This document shows positions 1 through 10,093 of a stretch of 36,715 bases of DNA, one piece after another. Position 1 is the stretch's first letter. Every line of letters begins with the position of its first letter. The notes under the pieces are model-generated. The model saw only the letters and a program-made list of their open reading frames with translations, was not told the DNA's origin and did no database searches. Source of the stretch: Cryomorphaceae bacterium (lineage in GTDB: Bacteria > Bacteroidota > Bacteroidia > Flavobacteriales_D > Crocinitomicaceae). The stretch lies in NCBI GenBank assembly GCA_021300505.1, contig JAJTDQ010000088.1, forward strand, positions 1 to 36,715. Direction: 5' to 3'. A program made the position numbers and the translations under genes.

Positions 1-1851
1 GCCAACATTCAAACGTTGTGGATCAAACTGTCTCCAGCCTACAAAAAAGCTTGTTCCAACAGAAACCTTAGCCGTATCCTCAAAATAATAGGTCTCAAAA
101 TGATTTCTTTCTGAACCGTAAACGGGTGAACGTGGGAAGAAAATATCATCTTCATAGAGTACAGCGCCAGGAACACCATTGTTGTTTTCCCAAACCGTCA
201 ATAGAAATAACTTATCAGAAACGTCCGTCACAGAGGGCACAAAATGAAATTGAACCCCAATGATTGAATCGGCTACATACGCATCAAATTTGACTGCCAA
301 ACGTGCTTGAGCTCCGGTTGGACCATAAGCTGCTTCTGCCGTTCCATCGTTGTAACTGTAGTAGTTACCAAAATACTGAACTCCAAAAGTGGAATCGTTT
401 TGTGCGAGATTAGGGAATTGAGCTCCAGCTGTGGCGATGAGATCAAATGTTTGTTGGTTGCCCGGTTTTGTTATGTCGTAATTATATCCCCCAGACAAAT
501 CGTGGTAGGAAAGGTATGTTTCGCGCGGACCATAGTTGATGTTTCCCCCAGATAATGTCTGTGCATTCATGACAAAAGAACCTTCAGTTACTCCTCCATA
601 CGCGACTTTGACTTCACCATTTAAGTTGTTTTCAGAAAGCGTACTACCATTGTGCACGGTGATTGGCAGCGAATCAGTCATATGTCCTGCTGGACTTGCT
701 ACTAAATGATCCCAAGGAACGGAGGTGTAGTCTTTCAACAAGCTACCTATAGGGTATGAAAAAGCGAAATCTTTGAAAATTGTGTCTTGAAAACCCGACA
801 AAGCCCTCAAATGAACATAATCGATATGGAAATGGTCTAAGCTTCCGGATAATGCGCCGTAATTTCTAAATCTAAATTGAAATCCTTTCTTGAAATAATC
901 CACTGATGCTACCTTGATATTCGCTGCTTTAAAATCAGAAACAGGCGCGCCAGACGTACTCCATACGCGATTCCATTGATCGAGGTCTTTCGCATAAAAC
1001 TCTAACACCAATGAGTCCGATTCTTCAGGAATATCTCCAAATCCTTCCGTTTGATACAAGAAACTAAAATAAACGGAATCACCCGCATTCAACGTCGACA
1101 TATTGATAGGCTTTGACGTCAACACATCCGCGTAATTGGTAATTGCGGTATTAATGACATATGGGTACCCGCGTTCATCGAGACCATCAAAAGTAACGAC
1201 TCCAAGGGAACGAGGTTCAACAGCAAATCGATAATTGTGGTACGCGAAGTCATCCAACCATAGTTTTGAAGGGTCATTTATAGTCATGAAAAATTGTGTC
1301 GCTGAATCTTGAGCAAATTCCGGGCTGTCAATCCAAATCGTGTCCGACAAATCACCGACTAGTCCAAGCGTATCATAAATGTAATACGGTGGAAACAAAT
1401 CGGTTGAAGCATACACTACAGGATAAGCGCTAAGGTCTCCCACTTGAAATGTTGTAGAGGGAAGATTCTCGTCAACATAAGTGAGCGTTGTATTATCGAA
1501 GATACGACGAAATGTTTGCTGTGCGGTAAAGAATGATGTATTGGCTATAGGCAAGCCAGTGACATCATCTAGAATGCGGTATTTCTTTTCTGATGTTACG
1601 CCTGGTGCGGAATAATTCTGGCTGTAATTCTGAAATTTGTTTTTGCTAAACTCATCAAAAAACGGCAATGATAAAGTATCAGTTGAATAGATAAACGTAC
1701 TATCAAAGGTACTTGGGTTGGATTTTTCATTGGCGTCAACCTTACTTTTTAAATCCGGATTCCCTGTCAATGGTCCAAGTTCCTCTCCCTGAGAGAAGGC
1801 GATTGATACACTACAGATTGCACTCAGGCTGAGCAAAAAATTCTTGATCAT
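1..1851 (-). CDS. Secreted protein with N-terminal signal peptide (probable T9SS cargo), 3' end outside window
   Basis: Reading the minus strand from ATG at 1851 gives MIKNFLLSLSAICSVSIAFSQGEELGPLTGNPDLKSKV..., open to the window edge. It is missing from the ORF track because it has no stop in the window. T9SS assignment is inferred from style and context; the C-terminus is not visible. Confidence 0.8.
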   Translation of the reverse strand, partial: MIKNFLLSLSAICSVSIAFSQGEELGPLTGNPDLKSKVDANEKSNPSTFDSTFIYSTDTLSLPFFDEFSKNKFQNYSQNYSAPGVTSEKKYRILDDVTGLPIANTSFFTAQQTFRRIFDNTTLTYVDENLPSTTFQVGDLSAYPVVYASTDLFPPYYIYDTLGLVGDLSDTIWIDSPEFAQDSATQFFMTINDPSKLWLDDFAYHNYRFAVEPRSLGVVTFDGLDERGYPYVINTAITNYADVLTSKPINMSTLNAGDSVYFSFLYQTEGFGDIPEESDSLVLEFYAKDLDQWNRVWSTSGAPVSDFKAANIKVASVDYFKKGFQFRFRNYGALSGSLDHFHIDYVHLRALSGFQDTIFKDFAFSYPIGSLLKDYTSVPWDHLVASPAGHMTDSLPITVHNGSTLSENNLNGEVKVAYGGVTEGSFVMNAQTLSGGNINYGPRETYLSYHDLSGGYNYDITKPGNQQTFDLIATAGAQFPNLAQNDSTFGVQYFGNYYSYNDGTAEAAYGPTGAQARLAVKFDAYVADSIIGVQFHFVPSVTDVSDKLFLLTVWENNNGVPGAVLYEDDIFFPRSPVYGSERNHFETYYFEDTAKVSVGTSFFVGWRQFDPQRLNVG

Positions 1852-1860
1852 AGACACACA

Positions 1861-2682
1861 TTATGGATTTTGTCCGCCTCCTGAGAAATTCTTTGTGGCA
1901 TTTACCGTAAAAGGCGACCCTGTTAGAATCGTTGCACCCTCAACGTATTCAGGTGATTGTGAAATGACGCGGGCCGCGCTAGAATCCTCATAAGTCAAAC
2001 ATTCGGGGCATTGTGGATAGAACTCAAAACTTCCCAGGGCAGCTAAACGTTCTTTTGCCTCAAAAATTGTAAGACCATATAAATCTGGAATCTGTACAGG
2101 TTCACCCAATTCATTTCTTCCCACTATAAGGGTAATCGTCGAACCGATTTTAATCTTTACTCCTTCTTTAATATGTTTTCCATTATACAGCTGATCGAGG
2201 ACTGCCCCATCTGCTTCGGCTGTTGCTTTGTATTTGATACGATGTTTAAAGCCCCTGTTCTCCAATATTCCAATGGCAAAGCGCTCTGATCTACCTACAA
2301 GACTTGGCATCTCTCGGTTGTCTGTCTTTTTGCTGACTCTAAACTTAATGATTCGCCCTTCCTTTACAAAAAGTTTAGAAAAAGAAGTAGGTTTCGGATT
2401 TTGTTCAATGATCGTTCCAGGCAACTTGTCAGGTCTGTATATGGAGTCCAAAACTTCATATTGAAGTCCCAATTCTTCTATTTGAGTGCCTACACTGCTC
2501 ACATGTTTTCCAACAAAATTGGGCACTGGGATTTGTTCACCGTGGTGGGTATAGCTATCCAAATAGAAAACAGTGATGGCAATAATCACGAGATAAGCAA
2601 TCACCACCAAGCCAAGTTGCTTGAGGAAATGTTTGCTCAAAACGAACAATTTTAGCTTGCTAAAAAATTCTCTCATACCCAA
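1861..2682 (-). CDS. PASTA domain-containing membrane protein
   Basis: One N-terminal TM segment followed by repeated PASTA-like units (IPVPNFVGKHVSSVGTQIEELGLQYEV; MPSLVGRSERFAIGILENRGF; IPDLYGLTIFEAKERLAALG). Confidence 0.85.
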   Translation of the reverse strand: MGMREFFSKLKLFVLSKHFLKQLGLVVIAYLVIIAITVFYLDSYTHHGEQIPVPNFVGKHVSSVGTQIEELGLQYEVLDSIYRPDKLPGTIIEQNPKPTSFSKLFVKEGRIIKFRVSKKTDNREMPSLVGRSERFAIGILENRGFKHRIKYKATAEADGAVLDQLYNGKHIKEGVKIKIGSTITLIVGRNELGEPVQIPDLYGLTIFEAKERLAALGSFEFYPQCPECLTYEDSSAARVISQSPEYVEGATILTGSPFTVNATKNFSGGGQNP

Positions 2683-2711
2683 TTAAGTGAACAAATATAG
2701 CAAATTATGTC

Positions 2712-3395
2712 CTAGAAATTCGGGGATAATTCGTGGAACTTGTAGAATTCATCGATGTAATTATAGGCTTCCTCAGCCGTATCCACCAAAGCGAACATTT
2801 GCATGTCTGATGCAGAAATATTGTGCTCCTCATCCAACATCACTTTTTTGATCCAGTCAATCAATCCTACCCAATATTCTTTTCCAACCAAGACCACAGG
2901 ACGTTGATTGATTTTCTTCGTTTGAATCAGTGTGAGTGCTTCAAAAAGCTCGTCCAAGGTTCCAAACCCACCGGGAAGAATAACGAATGCTTGGGCATAT
3001 TTCACAAAAATTACCTTTCGTACAAAGAAGTAATCAAATTCTAAATTGTGTTCTTGGTCGATATACGGATTGTAGTTTTGCTCAAACGGCAAGTCAATAT
3101 TTAATCCAACGGATTTGCCTCCCCCCTGCTGCGCTCCTTTATTTGCTGCTTCCATGATCCCTGGTCCGCCGCCCGTAATTACCCCATATCCAGCATTTGC
3201 CAATTTTTCAGCCAGCTCCACACCAATTTTATAGTACTTATTGTCTTCATGTGTTCGTGCAGAACCAAATATAGAGATGCAGGGACCTATCTTCGCCATG
3301 CGATCGTATCCCTCAACAAATTCAGACATGATTTTAAAAATCGCCCAACTGTCGTTGATTTTAATATCGTTCCAGTCTTTTCTTACCTTATTCAT
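2712..3395 (-). CDS. LOG family / TIGR00730 Rossmann-fold protein (putative nucleoside 5'-monophosphate phosphoribohydrolase)
   Basis: Motifs GGGPGIMEAANKGA and PGGFGTLDELFE. Confidence 0.9.
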   Translation of the reverse strand: MNKVRKDWNDIKINDSWAIFKIMSEFVEGYDRMAKIGPCISIFGSARTHEDNKYYKIGVELAEKLANAGYGVITGGGPGIMEAANKGAQQGGGKSVGLNIDLPFEQNYNPYIDQEHNLEFDYFFVRKVIFVKYAQAFVILPGGFGTLDELFEALTLIQTKKINQRPVVLVGKEYWVGLIDWIKKVMLDEEHNISASDMQMFALVDTAEEAYNYIDEFYKFHELSPNF

Positions 3396-3549
3396 AATTC
3401 CTAAATTTTATCATTTGTTTAACGCTCGTTTTCACAGTTCTAAATGACATGTAAAAGTACACTTTCGGTGCTTGAACTGTCCAACCTAACAAATCTTTTT
3501 TCAACACCGAAATTGAATTATTGTCCCATTTGATATACTTTCGAGGGAC

Positions 3550-4449
3550 ATGAAGCACCTGATTGTTCTTATTACGCTCATCTCGTTTCCTTTTAACGGG
3601 AAGTCGCAAGCGAATGTATTTGCCTATTCGGACACGTCAAATAAACCTCGATCAATAGGTGTTACTTCAGTTTCTGGTGGATTATGGACTGGCAGTATGG
3701 TTGGACTTTGGCGTGTTTGGTACAAAGATGTTCCAAAATCCAAATTCCATACATTCAACGACAGTAAAAACTGGCTTCAAATGGACAAGGCAGGGCATTT
3801 TTACACTGCCAATAAAATTGCTTTATTGACAGGAAATGCCTTTCGTTGGTCTGGAATGAACGTAAAAACGGCAGCGCTTCTTGGTACTGGAATTTCCCTT
3901 GGATATCAAACAACACTTGAATTTTTAGATGCTTACAGCGCAGAATGGGGCTTCTCATGGTCTGATGTTGCGGCGAATACGCTTGGTTCTGGATTCTACC
4001 TTGGGCAAGAACTGCTTTGGCAAGAACAACGTTTCCTCCTTAAATTCTCGGCACATCCAACCGAATTTGCTGCACTTCGTCCCTCTGTACTCGGTTCAAG
4101 CTTTGCCGAACGACTTTTAAAAGATTACAACGAGCAGACCTATTGGCTTTCATTTAACCCGGCACAATTCATCCACAACAGCAAATTTCCGGCTTGGCTT
4201 TGCCTTTCTTTTGGCTATAGTGCCCATGCTAAAATCGTTGGTGATCAAGACTTCTATACCGACATAGTAGGAAAGAACTATATCGCGCAGCGTGAATTTC
4301 TTTTGTCCTTGGACATTGATTTCAGCCGACTACCAGTCAAAAGACCTTGGCTAAAAACTGTTTTGCGACAACTGAATTATGTGAAGATACCTTTCCCTGC
4401 CTTGCTCCTGCGAAATGGTCAGTTGACTGCTCTGCCAGTATATTTCTAA
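3550..4449 (+). CDS. DUF2279-like predicted outer-membrane/periplasmic protein
   Basis: Signal peptide plus MDKAGHFYTANKIA...GYQTTLEFLDAYSAEWGFSWSDVAANTLG, typical of DUF2279/YfiM-like proteins. Confidence 0.7.
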   Translation: MKHLIVLITLISFPFNGKSQANVFAYSDTSNKPRSIGVTSVSGGLWTGSMVGLWRVWYKDVPKSKFHTFNDSKNWLQMDKAGHFYTANKIALLTGNAFRWSGMNVKTAALLGTGISLGYQTTLEFLDAYSAEWGFSWSDVAANTLGSGFYLGQELLWQEQRFLLKFSAHPTEFAALRPSVLGSSFAERLLKDYNEQTYWLSFNPAQFIHNSKFPAWLCLSFGYSAHAKIVGDQDFYTDIVGKNYIAQREFLLSLDIDFSRLPVKRPWLKTVLRQLNYVKIPFPALLLRNGQLTALPVYF

Positions 4450-4453
4450 GGAA

Positions 4454-5974
4454 TTATTGCTTTAACAGCTCCGCTCTAAACTCAAAGTCAACTACATTTC
4501 CTTCTTTGGCATCAGGTTTCATTCCATATTTTGTTCGGTCAATGGTTGACCTTCCAACGATTACAGGCGCACCCGAATCGGTTTTGCCCACATACTTGAC
4601 ATCCACGTTTAATGGCAACTTTACTCCACGAAGGGTAAAAAAGCCTTGTAAAGTCAAGGCATCATTCACTACTGACAAGGATTTAGCCTCAAAACGCATG
4701 TCCGGAAATTTTGCCACATTAAAATATGCTTCCTCTACCAAAGATTCGTCGCGGTAAGCATTAAAGGTAGTGAGTTGGTTTAATGGAAGTAAAACCTCAA
4801 ACCGTGATTTTTCCAAGGTTGCTTCTACACGAACTGTTCCTGAAAATTGTTTGATTGCACCTTTGGTAATTCCACCTTTAGGTCCCAATTGAAAGGTCAC
4901 TTGAGCATGTGACACATCGATTCGATAATTCCCAACAATATCGCTCCAAGGCAATCCTTTTTGGTCAAATACACTAGGCGCTGCTTCTACATCTTTGCTT
5001 TTACCATCCGTTTTCTGAGCACCCTCAACGGGCAAAGTCGACAAGGCCAGCTCTTCTGTATTCAAGGTTACCTCAGCCACTTTCACCCCAGCAGCAATCA
5101 AAAGTGGCGCAATCAACAAGGCGTTCGCATTTTGTCCATTGGTAAAAAAGACAATCGCAAAACCAATCATCCCAGCCACATAGCTATCCATACCCCCTAA
5201 ATCTGACTTGATCGTTCCGAAAAAGCCCAATACAGCCAATATTCCAGTGAATAATACAGAAAAACCAATTCTTTGCGCTATGAAAAAAGGTCTCTCCATT
5301 GAAATTTGGGTGATCATCCTTCCCGCAAAAATCCCAACGAACAGCCCAAGAATATTTTTACCTAAAGTGACATCTACACTGATTACTTCTCCTATCGTTA
5401 GGATCAAAGGGATCGTCGCTAAAAGCAACAACGCGCTTGTCTGACCAATTGAAACTTTTTCTCTGTAAAAATCGCCTGCCGCAAATGAACATGCAATGAC
5501 AAGCAGTCCAACAGGCCCTCCCAAAAAGTACCCGCCAAAGATGACAATCCCAGCCCACAAGTAGTCAAATGATCGCTCATGGTGACTTGAATCTCCACCG
5601 AAAAACTTGGCAAAATAAATGGCTTTACCTTGAGCTAAATCGTGTAGAAAAAAGGTTAATGCCATTACGATGAGCATGGGATACTCCGTCGAAAACATGA
5701 AATTATAGCGCTCAACTTCATGAGGAATGAGCATCAATAGCGGAACAGCTACGCTGAAACCTACACATCGAATAAGAAACTGATAGGATTGAATTTTAAG
5801 ATGCGACAACCCAAAGTTTAGCAATAGCCATCCACCTAATATTAACGAAAGAGCATAGCTATCGTAACCTTGGATCAACGCAATTACAGACAATGACAAA
5901 AGTAAAATCGCTACCTTTTTCTTCAAGAAGAACGCGGATAGAAATGCAGGTAGAAATATAAGGAAGATAATCAT
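4454..5974 (-). CDS. Polytopic membrane protein fused to a C-terminal YceI-like domain
   Basis: About 300 N-terminal residues are hydrophobic multi-TM. The C-terminal ~170 aa match the YceI pattern (YRIDVSHAQVTFQLGPKG...GAIKQFSGTVRVE...YRDESLVEEAYFNVAKFPDMRFEAKSL...GFFTLRGVKLPL). Confidence 0.8.
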   Translation of the reverse strand: MIIFLIFLPAFLSAFFLKKKVAILLLSLSVIALIQGYDSYALSLILGGWLLLNFGLSHLKIQSYQFLIRCVGFSVAVPLLMLIPHEVERYNFMFSTEYPMLIVMALTFFLHDLAQGKAIYFAKFFGGDSSHHERSFDYLWAGIVIFGGYFLGGPVGLLVIACSFAAGDFYREKVSIGQTSALLLLATIPLILTIGEVISVDVTLGKNILGLFVGIFAGRMITQISMERPFFIAQRIGFSVLFTGILAVLGFFGTIKSDLGGMDSYVAGMIGFAIVFFTNGQNANALLIAPLLIAAGVKVAEVTLNTEELALSTLPVEGAQKTDGKSKDVEAAPSVFDQKGLPWSDIVGNYRIDVSHAQVTFQLGPKGGITKGAIKQFSGTVRVEATLEKSRFEVLLPLNQLTTFNAYRDESLVEEAYFNVAKFPDMRFEAKSLSVVNDALTLQGFFTLRGVKLPLNVDVKYVGKTDSGAPVIVGRSTIDRTKYGMKPDAKEGNVVDFEFRAELLKQ

Positions 5975-6060
5975 GAAGAGGTTTTAATTGCCTTCCGAAA
6001 TTACGAAAATCTAAGCAAATGTCCATTCAGCACATTGGGATACATCACACCTTATATCGT

Positions 6061-6807
6061 CTAGCCGAGTGATTGATTTTTCAATGCAAGCTGAGACAAT
6101 TTTGCAATGTAAGGTTTATTGAGATTTTCCTCCATAGTCAAAAGATGTTGCATGCGATGGCAATCAGAACCGATGAAATCAACCAAGTTTTGATCAATCA
6201 ATTTTTCGGCTTGCTTGCGTACTTCAGGACCATAGTTACCTGTTAAAGAATTGATGTTTACTTGAATTTGAGCGCCTTTATCGCGGTATTCCTTGGCCTT
6301 TTCTGTTGAACCATGGAAATAAGGGTAGCGTTCAAAATGTGCGAGCACCGGTTTATAGCGGGCCATCTGCATTTCAAAAAACAGAATGTCATCATAAACA
6401 GGTGGGGTATGAAACGAAAACTCAACAAGCACATATTGATCTCCAAAGGTCAACACCTCGCGTTTCTTCACAAGATTCACCAAGTAATCGTCGAAATAGT
6501 ATTCAGCTGCAGCCTCAATCTCTATCTTCAAACCGTGATGTTTAACTTCGGCCCTGACCTCCTCCAATCCTTTAAGAATTATTTCCGGTGTGTTGTTGTA
6601 CACCTCAGACATAATATGCGGTGTGGTAATCACTTTACGGTAGCCTAAGCGCTCGAATTTTGCCAACATGGCAATTGTTTCATCCATTGATTTTGATCCA
6701 TCATCAATTCCAGGAATTAAATGGCTGTGCATATCAACACCAATCAACGAAAGGTCGAGAGGTTCTATCTGCGATTTCTTAAATCTGGAAAAAAGTCCCA
6801 CAATCAA
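6061..6807 (-). CDS. PHP-type tyrosine-protein phosphatase, CpsB/YwqE family
   Basis: VDMHSHLIPGIDDGSKSMDETIAML...TTPHIM...AAAEYYFDD...GSDCHR. The track ORF starts at 6891 inside rfbB; a TTG (6807) or GTG (6801) start overlapping the rfbB stop is more likely. Confidence 0.85.
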   Translation of the reverse strand: MIVGLFSRFKKSQIEPLDLSLIGVDMHSHLIPGIDDGSKSMDETIAMLAKFERLGYRKVITTPHIMSEVYNNTPEIILKGLEEVRAEVKHHGLKIEIEAAAEYYFDDYLVNLVKKREVLTFGDQYVLVEFSFHTPPVYDDILFFEMQMARYKPVLAHFERYPYFHGSTEKAKEYRDKGAQIQVNINSLTGNYGPEVRKQAEKLIDQNLVDFIGSDCHRMQHLLTMEENLNKPYIAKLSQLALKNQSLG

Positions 6808-7812
6808 CGATTCTGATACATGTTCTCGTAATAGGCACGGTAGGCACCAGAAGTGATTTGTTCCACCCACTCGCTGTTGGCTAAGTACCAATCAACTGTA
6901 TTTTCCAACCCCACTTCAAACGTGATGGATGGCTTCCAACCTAACTCTCTTGCGAGTTTGGTTGCGTCAATCGCATAGCGCATATCGTGACCTTTTCGAT
7001 CGGTCACGTAGGTAATAAGTTGCTCTGATTCTCCTTCGTTTCTACCCAATTTCTTATCCATCAAACGGCAGAGAAAAAGCACTAAATCGATGTTTTTCCA
7101 TTCATTCAGACCGCCGATATTGTAAGATTCACCGAACTCGCCATTGTGAAAAATCACATCAATCGCCTTCGCATGATCTTCCACCCACAACCAATCGCGA
7201 ATATTATCCCCCTTACCGTAGACTGGAAGCGGCTTTTTTTCTCGAATATTGTTAATCATCAAAGGAATGAGCTTCTCCGGGAAATGGTGTGAACCATAAT
7301 TGTTGGAACAATTTGACAATTTAACGGGCAATCCGTAGGTATGGAAATAAGCCCTTACAAAATGGTCAGATGAGGCCTTTGATGCAGAATAAGGACTTCT
7401 CGGATCATACGAAGTTTGCTCCGTGAACAACCCTTCATCCGATAAACTGCCATACACCTCATCGGTTGACACATGATGAAAAACATGAGATTCATTGTTC
7501 TTCCATGTCTCCCTGGCGGCTTGCAAAAGATTGACTGTACCCACCACATTGGTCATCACGAATTCCATAGGACCTTCGATCGATCGATCCACATGTGATT
7601 CGGCAGCTAAATGTATGACATCAGTAATCTTAAATTCTGTAAATACCTTTTGAACATCAGATGCCGATACGATATCTCCTTTGACAAACGTGTAGTTCGC
7701 TGCATCTTGAACATCTGTTAGATTCTCAAGATTTCCAGCAAAACAACCGAACGACATGCGAGCCTATAAACCCTGCCCCACCTGTGATCAATAGTGTTTT
7801 CTCAAAAGTCAT
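6804..7812 (-). pseudogene. rfbB: dTDP-glucose 4,6-dehydratase, frame-disrupted near the N-terminus
   Basis: ATG at 7812 reads MTFEKTLLITGGAGFIGSHVVRLFCWKS* (stop 7728-7726). The family body continues in another frame as AGNLENLTDVQDAANYTFVKGDIV...YENMYQNR. Confidence 0.85.
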
Positions 7813-7821
7813 CGGTAAATC

Positions 7822-9126
7822 TTAAAGCGACCAGTATTCTAAGTCCTTAATTTTATTTTTGAAGATACCTTTCACATCCACAAAAACACCTGTACCATCT
7901 GTCAACATTCCTTTGAAGTCGGATTCAGTCATTTGTTGGTATTCTTTATGATTCACTGCAACAATAATCGCATCGTAGTCATTAGAGGCCTTTTCCACCA
8001 ATCCAACACCATATTCGTGTTTCATCTCATCAGAAGAAGCATGCGGGTCAATTAAATCTACATGAACCTGGAAGGACACCAATTCAGAAACGATATCGAT
8101 TACCTTAGAATTTCGAATATCGCTTACATCCTCTTTAAATGTAGCACCCATCACCAATACTTTTGCATCTTGAATGTGCTTGCCACGCGCGATGATTTTC
8201 TTCACGGTTTGCTTCGCAATATAAAAGCCCATGGAGTCATTCACATAGCGACCACTTGTAATCACTTTTGAATGGTAGCCTGCGAGTTGTGCTTTGTGTG
8301 TGAGGTAATAGGGATCAACACCGATGCAGTGTCCTCCAACAAGTCCTGGTGAAAATTTCAAGAAATTCCACTTCGTACCTGCTGCTTCGAGAACATCAAA
8401 AGTGTTTATTTTCAATTTATTGAAGATGATTGATAGCTCATTGATCAAGGCGATATTGACATCGCGCTGGGTATTTTCAATGATTTTAGCGGCTTCAGCC
8501 ACTTTAATTGAAGGTGCTCTGTGAACGCCAGCATCTACAACCAACTCATATACTTTTGCAATCTGATCTAGAGACACGTCACAGCATCCCGAAACGACTT
8601 TAATTACATTGCGAAGTGTATGTTCCTTGTCACCTGGATTGATGCGCTCAGGAGAATACCCGACCATAAAGTCATCTCTGAATTTCAATCCGCTTTCTGA
8701 TTCAAGTACAGGAATACAGTCTTCCTCAGTACAACCAGGGTAAACAGTCGACTCAAAAACGACATAGTCACCTTTCTTCAACACCTTTCCTACCGTTGCA
8801 CTTGCGCCAAGCAGAGGCTTGAGGTTAGGAAGATTGGCATCATCAATTGGTGTCGGAACAGCCACGACAAAGAACGTCACATCGCGTAAGTCATTCAAAT
8901 CAAACGTAAATGTAATATCACACCCCTCAAATGCCGTTGATTCAAGCTCATTGCTTGGGTCAATATTGTTTTTCATTAGGTCAACACGCTCTTGGTTGAT
9001 GTCAAATCCAACCACTTTAATTTTACGTGCAAACTCCAATGCGATAGGTAATCCAACGTAACCAAGGCCGATCACTGCGATCTTAGTCTCCTTCTGAATC
9101 AATTTGTCAAAGATTAAACTGCTCAT
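7822..9126 (-). CDS. Nucleotide-sugar (UDP-HexNAc) dehydrogenase, WbpA/TviB-like
   Basis: IAVIGLGYVGLPIALEFA, VFESTVYPGCTEEDCIPVLE, GYSPERINPGDKEHTL, GLVGGHCIGVDPYYLTHKAQ. Start probably MSSLIFDKL at 9126, overlapping the upstream gene by 20 nt. Confidence 0.9.
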   Translation of the reverse strand: MSSLIFDKLIQKETKIAVIGLGYVGLPIALEFARKIKVVGFDINQERVDLMKNNIDPSNELESTAFEGCDITFTFDLNDLRDVTFFVVAVPTPIDDANLPNLKPLLGASATVGKVLKKGDYVVFESTVYPGCTEEDCIPVLESESGLKFRDDFMVGYSPERINPGDKEHTLRNVIKVVSGCCDVSLDQIAKVYELVVDAGVHRAPSIKVAEAAKIIENTQRDVNIALINELSIIFNKLKINTFDVLEAAGTKWNFLKFSPGLVGGHCIGVDPYYLTHKAQLAGYHSKVITSGRYVNDSMGFYIAKQTVKKIIARGKHIQDAKVLVMGATFKEDVSDIRNSKVIDIVSELVSFQVHVDLIDPHASSDEMKHEYGVGLVEKASNDYDAIIVAVNHKEYQQMTESDFKGMLTDGTGVFVDVKGIFKNKIKDLEYWSL

Positions 9127-10070
9127 TTCTAACTTTATAGATTCGTTCAATAATCTCGACGACTTTTAAGCCTTCTAAAGCGTTTGTAGTAGCCGATGTT
9201 CTTCCCTTCAATGTCTCAATGACATTTCGGATGACAAAGTTATGATTTGCTGCGGAACCTTTGTACGCTCCGTAGTCATTTCCTGGATTTGTAGGTGCCA
9301 ATTCAGGCATTTCATAGCCCTCAATGTTGCAAATTTCCACCTCGTTCATGTACTGTCCGCCAATCTTCACACTCCCCTTCTTTCCGATGATAGTAATCGA
9401 ACTCTCAAGGTTTTGCGTCGCCACAGAAGTCGAATAATTGATGCATCCCATACCCCCATTTGTGAAGTCAAAACTTACAAATCCAGAATCTTCAAAATCT
9501 GTTAAAGATGAAATGCGAAAATTGGGTAAACAAAGTGCCTCCGTCAAGATCCTCTCTTCCTTTCCAACCTCCTTGCTTGTAATAGCGTTCGTCACGGTTC
9601 CAGTAACAGTTCAGTTGAACCATAAAAATTTCACCCAACACCTCGTTTTCAATCAAGTCTTTGATCCATACTGATGGCGGTGAATACCTGTTTTGCATGA
9701 CACAGAAAACCTGCTTAGACACCTGCAAAGACTTAAAAATCATTTTCTCGCAGCTGTCTTTCGTTAAGCCCATTGGCTTTTCACATACTACGTGTTTCTT
9801 CGCATTGAGGGCAGCCAAACTTTGCGCAGCATGGAATCCATTCGGTGTACACACATTCACGACATCGAAGTCCAAACCTGAGGCTAACAATTCATCAAAT
9901 GTGTGAAAAAATGGAACATCCCAATCATGGACTCCACATTCCTCTTTCGAACGCACATCCACCATGGCTACCAATTCACCCTCCTCATCACGACGAATCA
10001 TTTCTGCGTGACGCTTGCCGATGTGTCCGGCTCCGATTACTGCAAATCGTACTTTATTTTCAGCTGTCAT
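9107..10070 (-). pseudogene. Gfo/Idh/MocA-family oxidoreductase, WbpB/WlbA-like, frame-disrupted in the middle
   Basis: N-terminal part (MTAENKVRFAVIGAGHIGKRHAEMI...GGTLFTQFSHFI) and C-terminal part (LTDFEDSGFVSFDFTNGGMGCINYSTSV...VVEIIERIYKV) lie in different frames, joined around 9495-9515. Confidence 0.85.
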
Positions 10071-10093
10071 AAACTATAAAACTCTAATCAATA

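Noticed and set aside
307-555. 82-aa plus-strand ORF at window start
   Set aside because: Antisense to the long open minus-strand secreted-protein frame ending at the ATG at 1851.
4347-4757. 136-aa plus-strand ORF antisense to the YceI fusion gene
   Set aside because: It overlaps the well-supported minus-strand gene and the end of the DUF2279-like gene; the translation has no recognisable domain.
7726-7760. Ribosomal bypassing or programmed frameshifting in rfbB
   Set aside because: Family residues are missing rather than separated by extra sequence, and no slippery heptamer is evident, so recoding alone would not restore the protein.
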